A stretch of DNA of 41,030 bases, taken from positions 1 through 41,030 of the forward strand of contig DONZ01000126.1 in assembly GCA_003512875.1 (NCBI GenBank), in the 5' to 3' direction. How positions within the stretch are numbered: the first letter of the stretch is position 1; each line of letters starts with the position of its first letter. The notes beneath the pieces were generated by a model. That model had not been told where the DNA came from. It ran no database searches and worked only from the letters and a program-made list of their open reading frames with translations. The position numbers were made by a program, and so were the translations under genes. Origin of the DNA: Desulfovibrio sp. (GTDB taxonomy: Bacteria; Desulfobacterota; Desulfovibrionia; Desulfovibrionales; Desulfovibrionaceae). Below, one piece after another: positions 1 through 10,182 of this stretch.

Positions 1-1033
1 GGGGGAATTTCCGTTTGATCATTTGGAGCCAAGCCAAATAGCCGACGCAATGGTCATTGCGCCCGCCAGCGCGACCACCATCGCAAGGCTCGCCCACGGC
101 TTGGGTGATGAAATGCTTGCCTGCCAAGCTCTCGCCTTTGACGGTCCAATTCTTCTCGCCCCTGCCATGAACCCAAAAATGTGGGGAAATGCCGCCACCA
201 ATGCCAATATTGAAACATTGCTCAACCGCGGTTTTTTTCTTACGGAACCGGAAAGCGGCGCTGTCGCCTGCAAAGACGAGGGACAAGGCAGGCTCGCCCG
301 GCTTGAAAAGATTTATTATGACTCCTTGGCTCTTTTGACCGAACAAGACCTGTATGGCAAAAAAATCCTCATCACCTTGGGACCCACCGCCGAAAAATGG
401 GACGCTGTAAGGGTCTGGACGAATAATTCCACGGGAAGCATGGGAACAGCCCTTGCTGTCACCGCATGGCTCAGGGGAGCGGATGTTTATGTTGTCGCCG
501 GTCCGAACAGTCAATACATTCCCCAAGACAGCCGCATACAATGCCATTCCGTGACAAGCGCCGATGAAATGTATGAAAAATGCCATGAATTATGGGACGC
601 TATGGATTATGGAATTTTTACGGCAGCCGTGGCTGACTTCAAACCCCGAGCGGGACTTGCGCACGAAGAAGACACTAGCGCTTTCCATACGGTAAAATTC
701 AAAAAAGAAAATTACGCAGACGGTTTCGATATTCATTTTACCCCAAACCATGATATTTTGAAAAGTATCGGACAAATCAAAACCCCCGGACAAAAACTCA
801 TGGGGTTCAGTGCGGAATCAGGTTCACACACGGACGAATTGGCAAAAGCCGTCAAACAAAAACTGGTCAATAAAAACTGTGACATCGTCGTGGGCAATTT
901 TATCAGCGAAGCTATGGGCAAAAAAACCAACAAAGTTTATGTTGCCGACAAGAACGGTATCGAAGAAGCATGGGGAACGATGTCAAAAGCCGATTTGGCA
1001 TGGGATTTGCTTTCTTATTTGGAAAGTGTCTGA
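1..1033 (+). CDS. coaBC: Bifunctional phosphopantothenoylcysteine decarboxylase / phosphopantothenate-cysteine ligase, 5' truncated
   Basis: CoaBC (Dfp) joins cysteine to 4'-phosphopantothenate using CTP, then decarboxylates the product to 4'-phosphopantetheine for coenzyme A. The reading frame is open from base 2, so the gene starts left of the window; the TTG at 23 is not the true start. The visible part begins late in the FMN-dependent CoaC half, with VIAPAS and the APAMNPKMW motif (PAMNxxM type). The CoaB half follows, beginning at about 'ILITLGPTAEKWDAVR' with the STGSMG glycine motif; these motifs are somewhat divergent from the usual GPTxE...NxSSGKMG. The downstream gene starts one base after the stop, so the two are probably co-transcribed. 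coaX and coaE lie elsewhere in the window. Confidence 0.93.
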   Translation, partial: GEFPFDHLEPSQIADAMVIAPASATTIARLAHGLGDEMLACQALAFDGPILLAPAMNPKMWGNAATNANIETLLNRGFFLTEPESGAVACKDEGQGRLARLEKIYYDSLALLTEQDLYGKKILITLGPTAEKWDAVRVWTNNSTGSMGTALAVTAWLRGADVYVVAGPNSQYIPQDSRIQCHSVTSADEMYEKCHELWDAMDYGIFTAAVADFKPRAGLAHEEDTSAFHTVKFKKENYADGFDIHFTPNHDILKSIGQIKTPGQKLMGFSAESGSHTDELAKAVKQKLVNKNCDIVVGNFISEAMGKKTNKVYVADKNGIEEAWGTMSKADLAWDLLSYLESV

Positions 1034-1034
1034 T

Positions 1035-1811
1035 ATGAATAACCCGTATTTGCTCCAAAATTTAAAATCACAAGGATTTCACTATATTCTTTTCGATACT
1101 GTCGAACAAAAAAAAGAATACAGCCTCACTGCGTCCAAAAGCCCCGATATAAAAATTCCTCCCGGTCCTGCCGGACAATTTAAAACAAACAATCCTCAAG
1201 CGGCAAGTAATTATAAACAAAAATTTCCTCCGCTTTTAAAACCCGAAAAACCTAAAAAAGAAAAGCAGGAACTGAGCGTTTTTGAAAAAAATCCCCTCAA
1301 ACAGCCAATTTTGCCTTTTGACAAATGGCCCGAAGACTGGAAAAAAATTCAAAGGCAATGCAAATTTCCTCCTGAAAAGCCCAAACATATTTCCCGCCAA
1401 ATCATTTGGACCTATGCGGGCTTGGAATATGATTTGTTTACGGATAACAGCAGCGACAAAAGACGCCGGCTTATCGGACAAATCATAAAAACCCTTTCTT
1501 TTCCGCGGGGAACGCATATATTTTTGCCCTATAAGCATATCAACGCGCAGGGACAATCGGAACTTGCCAAAGAACAGGGCTATTCCTTTTTTTGGTCTGC
1601 CGTTGATTTGATCCGTCCGCGCGTCCTTGTTGTTTTCGGAGAGCAGAGCATTGCGGAACTTGACCTGCCTCCCCTTCTGCCGACGCAAAAACATACGCTC
1701 ATGCCTGTCACGGTTTTTGCGCTTGACGATATCATGCTGTATACGGAAAATGAGAGCGAAAACAATATCATGATCCATTTCCTTTCGGACAACCTTAAAA
1801 ATTTCGCCTGA
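1035..1811 (+). CDS. Uncharacterised protein with a possible uracil-DNA-glycosylase-like C-terminal domain
   Basis: A 258-residue soluble protein. The first ~115 residues are lysine- and proline-rich and look disordered. From about residue 120 a compact domain begins (IIWTYAGLEYDLF at ~123-135, then FPRGTHIFLPYK, then RPRVLVVFGEQSI at ~194-206). That order, with a hydrophobic strand ending in a small-residue turn after 'RPRVLVVFG', resembles the UDG-like fold as in family-4 type proteins, but I do not see a convincing catalytic motif. The ATG at 1035 overlaps the end of coaBC by context (TGATATG) and is preferred to upstream starts inside coaBC. Function is unknown; the fold assignment is inference. 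Confidence 0.7.
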   Translation: MNNPYLLQNLKSQGFHYILFDTVEQKKEYSLTASKSPDIKIPPGPAGQFKTNNPQAASNYKQKFPPLLKPEKPKKEKQELSVFEKNPLKQPILPFDKWPEDWKKIQRQCKFPPEKPKHISRQIIWTYAGLEYDLFTDNSSDKRRRLIGQIIKTLSFPRGTHIFLPYKHINAQGQSELAKEQGYSFFWSAVDLIRPRVLVVFGEQSIAELDLPPLLPTQKHTLMPVTVFALDDIMLYTENESENNIMIHFLSDNLKNFA

Positions 1812-1941
1812 TTTATTTTTTAAGAACGGAACGCCGCACGCTGGACAGAAAAATAAAAATAGGCTACTTATAAAACAAATCATTTCATAGGGAAATGCGC
1901 TGCATTGCAGTTTTTACGGACCACAACAAAGGAGTTTTATT

Positions 1942-2778
1942 TTGGACGGTGATTCGCAACGTTCTATGTGGGATAAAATTACCCATTTATTTGGCAAAGC
2001 TGAAGATAATTTAGAACAAGCCATAATGGAAGCGCGTGACGAAGGCGATGTCGAAGCGGAAGAAAGCAATATGCTTTTATCCATTTTGGAACTTGGCGAA
2101 AAGCAGGTTCAGGAAATTATGACTCCGCGTACGGACATCACCTGTCTCGCCAGTGAAACAACCATTCAAGAAGCCGCCCGATGCATTTTGGACAACGGAC
2201 ACTCAAGGATTCCCGTATATAAGGATACCAAAGACAATATCATCGGTATCATTTACGCAAAAGACCTGCTCACTTACCTGGTCGGCGATAATCATAATTT
2301 TGACGACCATGTCAATAAAATCATGCGTCAGCCTTTTTTTATTCCTGAAACCAAAATTTCCGCCGAACTCTTACAGGAATTTCGCTCAAGAAAAAACCAT
2401 ATCGCCATTGTTGTTGACGAATACGGCGGAACAAGCGGACTTATCACCATCGAAGACCTTTTGGAAGTCATTGTCGGCGATATTGAAGACGAATTCGATG
2501 CCCCGAAAGAGGAAGATATTCAAAAAATCACCGACGAACAATATCTTTTGCACGGACGCGCCATGCTTGACGATTTGAATGACATCGACATTCCTGTCAG
2601 CTCGGACGAAGTGGACACCATAGGCGGTTATCTGAGCCTGCAAGCCGGGCATGTGCCCCTTGTCAATGAAGAATTCACCGTCGGAGAATGGAAATTCACC
2701 GTTATTGAAGCGGATACGAAACAAATCCATAAAATTTCCGCTCAAAAAATCGCCGAACAAACTCTTGAAGATGAATAA
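1942..2778 (+). CDS. corC: CorC/HlyC-family protein with tandem CBS domains
   Basis: A 278-residue cytosolic protein without membrane segments, close to the length of E. coli CorC (YbeX). It starts with an acidic helical segment, followed by 'QEIMTPRTDITCL', two CBS domains (about residues 55-175, including HSRIPVYKDT and VDEYGGTSGLITIEDLLE) and a C-terminal CorC_HlyC/transporter-associated domain ending near 265. The family is linked to divalent cation efflux or to membrane-protein partners; the exact role here is not known. The start is TTG at 1942, supported by AAAGGAG at 1928-1934, eight bases upstream. Its last codons overlap coaX by eight bases (ATGAATAA), implying translational coupling. 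Confidence 0.88.
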   Translation: MDGDSQRSMWDKITHLFGKAEDNLEQAIMEARDEGDVEAEESNMLLSILELGEKQVQEIMTPRTDITCLASETTIQEAARCILDNGHSRIPVYKDTKDNIIGIIYAKDLLTYLVGDNHNFDDHVNKIMRQPFFIPETKISAELLQEFRSRKNHIAIVVDEYGGTSGLITIEDLLEVIVGDIEDEFDAPKEEDIQKITDEQYLLHGRAMLDDLNDIDIPVSSDEVDTIGGYLSLQAGHVPLVNEEFTVGEWKFTVIEADTKQIHKISAQKIAEQTLEDE

Positions 2779-3550
2779 ATTCACTTTGCTTGCCGATGTC
2801 GGCAATACCACGATGAAACTCGGTATAGCCGATGAACACGGAATTGTTCATAGTTTCGGCTTCCCTTCAAAATCCCTTTACACCGCTGACAGCTTAGGGT
2901 TTAACGTCATTCAGCTGCTTGATTTGTATCATATCGAAAAAATTGAAAGCGTTTCCCTTTGCTCCGTTGTGCCTGAACTTGGAAAAATTTTTTGCCAAGC
3001 CTGCAAAAAATACCTGCACTGCGCACCCCGAATTTTTCCGGAAGATTTCAATATTCCTCTGAACAATCAATACGCCAATCCGCAGGAAGTGGGCGCGGAC
3101 AGGCTCATGGGGGCGTATGCCGCCCGCATGCTCCGCCCTGAAGCCAAAAGCATCATCTGTATCGATTACGGCACGGCAACGACCTTTGACTGCATAACGG
3201 ATATGGATTATCTCGGCGGACTCATCTGCCCGGGACTGTTTTCTTCGCACAACGCCTTGGCGAACGGAACCGCAAAGCTCCCTCATATCACCCTTGATTT
3301 CGACCGGAGCATTCCGCTTATCGGCAAAAGCACGGTCACAAGCATGAACCACGGCTTTGTTTTCGGCTTTGCCGCAATGACCGACGGGCTTTGCCAAAAA
3401 CTCGCGGAGCAGCTCCCCGCGCCTTTGCACATTGTCGCCACCGGCGGCTATGCCGAAGATATTGCAAAACTCAGCAACAAAATCAACACGATACAACAAG
3501 ATTTAATTTTAGAAGGTTTACGCCTTGCGTCTTGTTCGCTTTTAGCTTAA
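2771..3550 (+). CDS. coaX: Type III pantothenate kinase
   Basis: CoaX phosphorylates pantothenate with ATP, the first step of coenzyme A synthesis. At 259 residues it has normal family length. Visible motifs are the N-terminal phosphate loop 'LADVGNTTMKLGI', 'GADRLMGAYAAR' in the middle, and 'IDYGTATTFDCI' for nucleotide binding and catalysis. ATG at 2771 overlaps the corC stop by eight bases (ATGAATAA) and gives the expected N-terminus; the longer open frame upstream is inside corC. CoaX enzymes are characteristically insensitive to CoA feedback and need a monovalent cation. coaBC lies just upstream. Confidence 0.93.
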   Translation: MNKFTLLADVGNTTMKLGIADEHGIVHSFGFPSKSLYTADSLGFNVIQLLDLYHIEKIESVSLCSVVPELGKIFCQACKKYLHCAPRIFPEDFNIPLNNQYANPQEVGADRLMGAYAARMLRPEAKSIICIDYGTATTFDCITDMDYLGGLICPGLFSSHNALANGTAKLPHITLDFDRSIPLIGKSTVTSMNHGFVFGFAAMTDGLCQKLAEQLPAPLHIVATGGYAEDIAKLSNKINTIQQDLILEGLRLASCSLLA

Positions 3551-3555
3551 AATAA

Positions 3556-4896
<1,341 letters not shown>

Positions 4897-4902
4897 TTTT
4901 AC

Positions 4903-4931
4903 GAAGGCTGTCGTTTGGCAGCCTTCTTTTT
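4903..4931 (+). terminator. Intrinsic terminator after eno
   Basis: Perfect 8-bp stem GAAGGCTG/CAGCCTTC (4903-4910 with 4919-4926), 8-nt loop, then TTTTT. It lies between the eno stop and the lolA start, so it ends eno transcripts or lowers read-through into lolA. Confidence 0.85.
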
Positions 4932-4940
4932 AGGAATACT

Positions 4941-5585
4941 ATGAAACGATTTCTATTCACCTGTTTTTTTGCTTTCTGCTTGGTTTTTCCCGCACTTGCA
5001 GAAACTTCGCTCCTGCATGAAGTGGAACAAGCCTATCAAAACATGAAAAATTTCAAAGCGGAATTTAAGCAAGAACTGTTTCATCGTGAAAGCAACACCA
5101 CCCAAACAAGGACGGGGACCCTCGAATTTATGCCCGAAACATTCATTTTTTGGGAAACAAACGCGCCAAATAGGGAACTTATCGTCTGCAACGACAAAGA
5201 AGTATGGAATTACCTGCCCGATGAAGAATTGGCTTACCACTATTCCCCGAAGGTACTGGATACGTCCCATGCGATTTTAAATGTCATCACAGGTCAAGCC
5301 AAACTTGAAGACGGCTTTGAAACCGAATTTCTTTCTGAAAATACGGAAAAAAACACGCAGCAATTCACCCTTTATCCGTTGGAACCCAATCCGCAGCTGA
5401 CGGAAATCACATTAACCGTAAATACCAAAACAAAGCGTATTCAGAAAATTGTTGTGCTTGATTTTTTCGGCAACCTCAACACCATTGAATTTACAAATTT
5501 TAACGCAGACATAGCATTAAAAAAGAGCCGTTTTTATTTATCTTTGCCTGATACGGTTGAGATTGAAGACCATTTCGGCGATTAG
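4941..5585 (+). CDS. lolA: Outer-membrane lipoprotein carrier protein LolA
   Basis: LolA is the periplasmic chaperone that takes lipoproteins from the LolCDE inner-membrane complex to the outer membrane. The 214-residue protein opens with a Sec signal peptide (MKRFLFTCFFAFCLVFPALA, cleavage likely after residue 20). The mature part starts with the family-typical helix (LLHEVEQAYQNMKNFKAEFKQ), then beta-strands such as GTLEFMPETFIFWETNAPN and a DGKEVW-like NDKEVWNY. No obvious separate LolB is in the window. AGGA at 4932-4935 serves as a ribosome site. Its terminator overlaps the convergent end of the next gene's transcript. Confidence 0.85.
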   Translation: MKRFLFTCFFAFCLVFPALAETSLLHEVEQAYQNMKNFKAEFKQELFHRESNTTQTRTGTLEFMPETFIFWETNAPNRELIVCNDKEVWNYLPDEELAYHYSPKVLDTSHAILNVITGQAKLEDGFETEFLSENTEKNTQQFTLYPLEPNPQLTEITLTVNTKTKRIQKIVVLDFFGNLNTIEFTNFNADIALKKSRFYLSLPDTVEIEDHFGD

Positions 5586-5616
5586 AAAATACGCAGGAGT
5601 TCTGATACAATAAAGA

Positions 5617-5643
5617 CCATCGGCTTAGCCGGTGTTTTTTTTT
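5617..5643 (+). terminator. Intrinsic terminator after lolA
   Basis: GC-rich hairpin ATCGGCTTAGCCGGT (one G-U pair) followed by nine T's. A near copy (CACCGGCTCAGCCGGTG plus T-run) recurs at 30341. Confidence 0.75.
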
Positions 5644-5660
5644 GCACTCAAGCGACAAAC

Positions 5661-5685
5661 AAAAAAGGGCTTTTCAGCCCCTTTT
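5661..5685 (-). terminator. Intrinsic terminator of the double-CxxC gene (minus strand)
   Basis: On the minus strand AAGGGGCT-GAAA-AGCCCTTTTTT forms an eight-pair stem with one bulged base and a U-run. It begins immediately after the stop of the 5685-6119 gene and faces the lolA terminator. Confidence 0.7.
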
Positions 5686-6119
5686 CAATATTTATGCACT
5701 ATCGCTTCTGAAACTTCTTTCACGATTTTCAGCGGTAATTTTTCATAATACCATTGATACGCCAAACAATTTTTATCCGTTATACGCGTTTCAAAATCTT
5801 TCAGCAAATCAACCTCATCTCCGCCAAGGCTCGCCAGCCCCAAACGCAGCTGTTTTTCCCTGATCAACATGACGACATCTTCATATAGGGTTACGCAATC
5901 ATCTGCGGTTATGCAGTCAAAAGGCATTTTCAAAAATTCTTTGAAATGATTTTTAAAATAATGGTCGCAAGACGGACAATCCTTTCCAATATATTTTTCA
6001 AATAATTCCGCCTCATCCGCCAAAACAGAAATAGCCTTCGCAAGCACTCTATATTCATCCATGGGGTACAAACATTCTTTGCACTTATGCATGGAATCCA
6101 TAATTTTCTTCGTATACAT
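5685..6119 (-). CDS. Small protein with two CxxC pairs, unknown function
   Basis: A 144-residue soluble protein that I do not recognise. It has CKEC at residues 13-16 and CPSC at 48-51, separated by a predicted helix, so a bound zinc (or possibly a cluster) is plausible. Two further cysteines (about 69 and 75) follow and the rest is helical and charged. The ATG at 6119 has GGAG six bases upstream on the minus strand, favouring it over the later internal ATGs. It sits alone between the lolA terminator and the AT-rich gtr island, with its own terminator. About 200 bp of very AT-rich DNA without a gene separates it from gtrA. Confidence 0.7.
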   Translation of the reverse strand: MYTKKIMDSMHKCKECLYPMDEYRVLAKAISVLADEAELFEKYIGKDCPSCDHYFKNHFKEFLKMPFDCITADDCVTLYEDVVMLIREKQLRLGLASLGGDEVDLLKDFETRITDKNCLAYQWYYEKLPLKIVKEVSEAIVHKY

Positions 6120-6323
6120 ACCGTTCTCCGTTTTTTTGGTTAATATAACATTTCAAATAAAAATACCAGCAATTTTATCAAAAAATTAATTTATTTGACA
6201 ATTACAATGAAATATCAATAATAGTTATCACAACCAAGTATAAAAACAAGAAACCTAATATTTAATACCACAAAATGTGTTGAAACGCATTTCTGCATTT
6301 TTGCGCAGACAATCTAAAGAAAA

Positions 6324-6725
6324 TCATTTTGAACGATTAAAAGCAAAATATTTAAATAAGACGAACGTGCACAATGTTGTTAAAACTATTGCAATCAGTT
6401 GCCCGATAAGAACAGGAAAAGCGAAATATTGAACAATCAGTTCCAAAGAAAGGGCGTTTATCCCATATCCGACGGACCATGAAATCATGCATTTCACATA
6501 TTCTTTCAGCCAATTTCCCTTTGTTTGAAAAACAATACTTTTTTGCAGGGTAAACGAAATAAAAGAAGAGAAAAGCCAAGAAGCAAACAAGCTCGCCTGA
6601 TAATTCTCTTCTCCTGACACCTTAATGAATAACGTAAACAATAAAAATGAAATAAGCGTGTTGCACGTGCCGATAAAAACAAATTTCATAAACAAGCGGC
6701 ATCTATTTATCAGACGTTTATTCAT
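6324..6725 (-). CDS. gtrA: GtrA-family membrane protein (polyprenyl-linked sugar flippase)
   Basis: A 133-residue hydrophobic protein with four predicted membrane helices and the GtrA signature (FMKFVFIGTCNTLISFLLF, then FTLQKSIVFQ). GtrA proteins flip undecaprenyl-phosphate-glucose across the inner membrane for O-antigen or other glycan side-chain decoration. It is the last gene of a three-gene gtr operon; its ATG overlaps the stop of the preceding transferase by four bases (ATGA). The region is clearly more AT-rich than the flanking housekeeping genes, which suggests horizontal acquisition. Confidence 0.85.
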   Translation of the reverse strand: MNKRLINRCRLFMKFVFIGTCNTLISFLLFTLFIKVSGEENYQASLFASWLFSSFISFTLQKSIVFQTKGNWLKEYVKCMISWSVGYGINALSLELIVQYFAFPVLIGQLIAIVLTTLCTFVLFKYFAFNRSK

Positions 6726-9010
6726 TCATTTCCCAAGTGTTTTTCTTCCATAATTTTTAAAATAGCTTCCAACACCTCATTATCAAAATTAATAAAAATA
6801 TACTTGTCCTGAACCAAGACAAAATCATTTTTAGGCCATTCCTTCATATTCTTCAATAAAGAAAAATACGGAACCAATTCCGTTAATAAGGTATCGACTG
6901 CTACATTACTGTGGTCTATAAAAACTTCTCCATTATACTTATATAGTTTATACGCCTTGTTCACGTTTAAATCAGAACGGTAATATCTTGCAAAATATGA
7001 AAATAGATAATATTCAAACAAAGGCGCAGTCATAAAAGAGAACTCATTCCATTTTCTTTTTTCTTTATACCATGTCAAAACATTTGATTCAAAACTTCCT
7101 AAAACAATAACTTGATATTCCTGATCATGAATATACAAAGGTGAATTTTCAATTTTTTCAAACAATGTTTCAAGCACTTTTTGATCATGCTCAAAAGAAA
7201 TTTTCCATAACTTTTGTGCATCATACAGCCTATAAATATTCATAGGCAAAAGAAAAATTAAAAATACAATTAATATATTCTTTGCCCATACAAATTTACT
7301 TTTTAAAATAACAGCAACAAAAAAAGCAAACAAAAAGATAACCCCATAAAAACTAACTCTTATCAGCCTCAAATCATTACCTAAAATAAATATTACAGCA
7401 TTTGCAGCTAAAGGTAATAGGCATACACCAAAAACAGCAAGAAACAACTGAAAAATTTTTAATGAATGATATCTTATTTGATAAATAAACAACACTAAAA
7501 GAGCAAAAATATCAATAATCAATAATAACCAAACAACATTGCTATCGTAAAAAGGAACTGTATCGATTAAATGACTGAAACTGCATTTTACAAGTTTTAT
7601 AAACTGGTCAAGAGATCCGCCCAATAAATTCGTTGAAACGCTATATTCCAAAGCGTCAGCCCAAACCACTCCCGATACAATCATAAAATGAATAATCACC
7701 TTAACAGTAATCAGGCTCAATACAATACAAAAAAAAGTTCTTATAACTTTTTTAAACAATAACTGTATGGATTGTTCTTCAAAACAATACATAACTATAA
7801 TTTTTCCCAAAAACACAATTGCTATTGTATTTATTGCAGGAGCATATATTCCGAATGCAAAAACAAACAGCAAATAAGCTGAAAAAAAATAAAAATATGA
7901 TTTTTTCTCTGATAATATCAAAGCAAAAATAACAATTGCCGGCAGCCATAAATGAGAAATCACATCAACACCGAAATAACACCAATAAATAACCAGCGGA
8001 TTTAATACGACAACCAAGGAAAGAACCAAATAATTAAAAAATGTCTTGGGTACATTCCAATAATATGCCAACAAAATTCCGGTAAACGAAAAACCGAATA
8101 ACGCAAAAGAAACATTAACAATCGGAAGCAGTCTTCCTCCTAACAATTGATTGAATAAATAATTTGTATAGCGTCCATTAAACAAGGAACTTTTTCCCCA
8201 CATGCCATCGATCAAATAAGACCAATCATGGTTTCCCCAAAGAAAATGCACATTATAATATAAAAACACAAGGTTCAGAATTATGAAAACAGTCCAAAAC
8301 GTCTTTCTGTATACCCCGTCGATAGCATGATACTTCTTTATGATGACAGTATCCCATTCATAATTGTTTATCAAACATTGCATTTTCTTTGGAAGATTTT
8401 TTTGAAAGGATTTTTCTGCAAATTTCTCACAGCAAATAAGCACTGCTTCAAATTTTTCACGCCAGCAAATGAATAATGCCGTTATTGAAAACAATAACGC
8501 GGCGATACCTGTTATAAATTCCGGAAGATAAATATTTCTCAGCATGAATTTTGTCTTATACTGGACAGTAAGGGAAAGACCTTGTTCTTTTTCCGCCGGT
8601 ACGGAAACCACATACGGGCGTTCGAACCATGCGGTCCGCCTTTTACTGTTATATGATTTCCCATTCATTTCTATCTTTTTAACATCAATGGAAAATTTAA
8701 TAACTTTGTCCCCGTCTTTTTTTTGCCGGCTGTAAAATTTTAACTGAACAGCTTCATTGCCGGTATTTTGAAAATAAACGGTTTTTGTCCGATATAAAAA
8801 TGTCGAAGGCAGGCTGACAGTAAAACTTCCGTCATTATTTTCATCAACGGCAATGCCTTCTTCCTGCTCATCGGCACTTACACGTATCGGATTGTCCGCT
8901 GCAATATCCAAAAAAACAGTTTCATTGATATTACTGTGATATAATAAAAACAAACCGGCAAGCAATAAAAAAAGAGCAGCAAAAGTTGTTAAAAACTTTT
9001 TTTGAAACAT
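6722..9010 (-). CDS. GtrII-like membrane glycosyltransferase
   Basis: A 762-residue polytopic membrane protein. The N-terminus has one membrane anchor (about 8-25), then a soluble beta-rich segment of ~140 residues, probably periplasmic, then a helix near 165-185. From about 235 the protein resembles the GtrII glucosyltransferase family: LVFLYYNVHFLWGNHDW, the GRYTNYLFNQLLGG stretch and many membrane helices, with a soluble C-terminal domain after ~590. Such enzymes add a sugar from polyprenyl-phosphate donors to lipopolysaccharide on the periplasmic side. It is longer than typical GtrII proteins because of the N-terminal periplasmic domain. Sugar specificity cannot be read from the sequence. 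It lies between gtrB and gtrA and is strongly AT-rich. Confidence 0.78.
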   Translation of the reverse strand: MFQKKFLTTFAALFLLLAGLFLLYHSNINETVFLDIAADNPIRVSADEQEEGIAVDENNDGSFTVSLPSTFLYRTKTVYFQNTGNEAVQLKFYSRQKKDGDKVIKFSIDVKKIEMNGKSYNSKRRTAWFERPYVVSVPAEKEQGLSLTVQYKTKFMLRNIYLPEFITGIAALLFSITALFICWREKFEAVLICCEKFAEKSFQKNLPKKMQCLINNYEWDTVIIKKYHAIDGVYRKTFWTVFIILNLVFLYYNVHFLWGNHDWSYLIDGMWGKSSLFNGRYTNYLFNQLLGGRLLPIVNVSFALFGFSFTGILLAYYWNVPKTFFNYLVLSLVVVLNPLVIYWCYFGVDVISHLWLPAIVIFALILSEKKSYFYFFSAYLLFVFAFGIYAPAINTIAIVFLGKIIVMYCFEEQSIQLLFKKVIRTFFCIVLSLITVKVIIHFMIVSGVVWADALEYSVSTNLLGGSLDQFIKLVKCSFSHLIDTVPFYDSNVVWLLLIIDIFALLVLFIYQIRYHSLKIFQLFLAVFGVCLLPLAANAVIFILGNDLRLIRVSFYGVIFLFAFFVAVILKSKFVWAKNILIVFLIFLLPMNIYRLYDAQKLWKISFEHDQKVLETLFEKIENSPLYIHDQEYQVIVLGSFESNVLTWYKEKRKWNEFSFMTAPLFEYYLFSYFARYYRSDLNVNKAYKLYKYNGEVFIDHSNVAVDTLLTELVPYFSLLKNMKEWPKNDFVLVQDKYIFINFDNEVLEAILKIMEEKHLGNE

Positions 9011-9028
9011 AGTTTTTCACCTAAAATT

Positions 9029-9971
9029 TTATTCGTCAATATTTATCAATTCATCAACAATATAGAGAGGTCTGTTTTTAACTTCTATCATAATCCTGCC
9101 GATATATTCCCCCATAATGCCTAATGCTATGAGCTGAATACCCCCGAAAAACAGAAGCAAAATAACCAAAGTCGGAAAGCCTTGTACCGGATCGCCCCAA
9201 AGAATAGTTTTTATCAAGAAAAACAAGGCAATAACAAAAGAAATAAAAGCAATCCCCCCGCCTAAATAAGTCCAAATCCGAAGCGGCAGCGTGGAAGAGC
9301 CTGTTATTCCGTCCAACGCCAAATTCCATAATTTCCAAAAATTGAATTTTGAATTTCCTGCAGCTCTGTCGGCATGGTTATACAATACGGGACAAGATTT
9401 GTAACCGACCCAATTAAAAATTCCTTTCATGAAAAGATGTTTTTCCCGGATCCTTAAAACAGCATTGACGACTTTTCTGTCCATCAAACGGAAATCCGCG
9501 GCATTATACGGAGCTTTTTGCTCTGAAATCAAATTATAGAATTCATAGAATTTTTTAGACAAAAATCTTCTGAGGCGTCCTTCATTTTTTCTGTTTTCCC
9601 TTACGCCGTAAACAATATCATAGCCTTCTTCCCATTTGGCAAGAAACGTTTTTATGGTCATCGGCGGATTTTGCAGGTCAACGTCAATAGGAATCACCGC
9701 ATCTCCGGATGCTGTATTTCAATCCGGCATATAACGCCCTTTCCTTGCCGAAATTTCTTGAAAAACTGACAACTTTTATTCTGTTATCTTCTTCAGCATA
9801 TTTTTTCAATATGTCCAGCGTATTGTCTTTGCTGCCGTCGTTCACGCAAACAATTTCATATTGATACGGACATTCGGCTAAAAATTTCCTCATTTCAGCG
9901 AAAAAAATATCAATAGCAGCCTCTTCGTTATACATCGGGGCTATGATTGAAATAAGCGCCTCTTCGTGCAT
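9029..9971 (-). pseudogene. gtrB: GtrB-type family 2 glycosyltransferase, disrupted by a single-base frameshift
   Basis: The enzyme would transfer a sugar from a nucleotide donor to undecaprenyl phosphate on the cytoplasmic face. Two adjacent frames together make one 313-residue protein of normal GtrB size. The first (9971 down to about 9714) has ISIIAPMYNEE, VNDGSKDNT and SFSRNFGKERALYAGLKY. The second (from about 9712) continues with ASGDAVIPIDVDLQNPP, the metal-binding DxD region, then two C-terminal membrane helices. Reading TAC-(A)-GCA-TCC-GGA restores the consensus, so one extra base lies at about 9711-9716. The ATG at 9971 has GGGGAG upstream. There is no homopolymer at the break. It could be a real null mutation or an assembly error. 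Confidence 0.85.
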
Positions 9972-10039
9972 GGTTTTCTCCCCTTTGCAGCAAACTGATT
10001 TTATCCGAAAAAATAGATTTGGAGCATAATTTTTAAATA

Positions 10040-10068
10040 TATATATATATATTACGAAGAAAAATCAA
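10040..10068 (-). promoter_or_regulatory. Candidate sigma-70 promoter for the gtr operon
   Basis: On the minus strand TTGATT (10068-10063), a 17-base spacer and TATATA (10045-10040). The -10 falls in an (AT)n run at about 10036-10052, so the match is partly compositional. Confidence 0.4.
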
Positions 10069-10182
10069 GGATTTTTTTGAATTGAAAGAATATGAGAAAT
10101 AGACAACATTTTCTGATTTTGCTAAAAACAAAAAAGAAATAAAAACATACCGCAATAAAAAAAGGAAAAGATTGTATTTCTT

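Noticed and set aside
996..1011. Excellent sigma-54 match TGGCATG-GGAT-TTGCT just before the 1035 gene
   Set aside because: It lies inside coaBC, encoding LAWDLL, and leaves almost no leader before the next start; likely a coding coincidence.
6120..6323. AT-rich gap as a possible small-RNA locus
   Set aside because: No terminator hairpin or strong promoter seen; weak CGCA/TGCG pairing only.
10036..10052. (AT)n tract upstream of gtrB as a phase-variation repeat
   Set aside because: Short and in a promoter region of generally high AT content; only weak evidence for slippage control.
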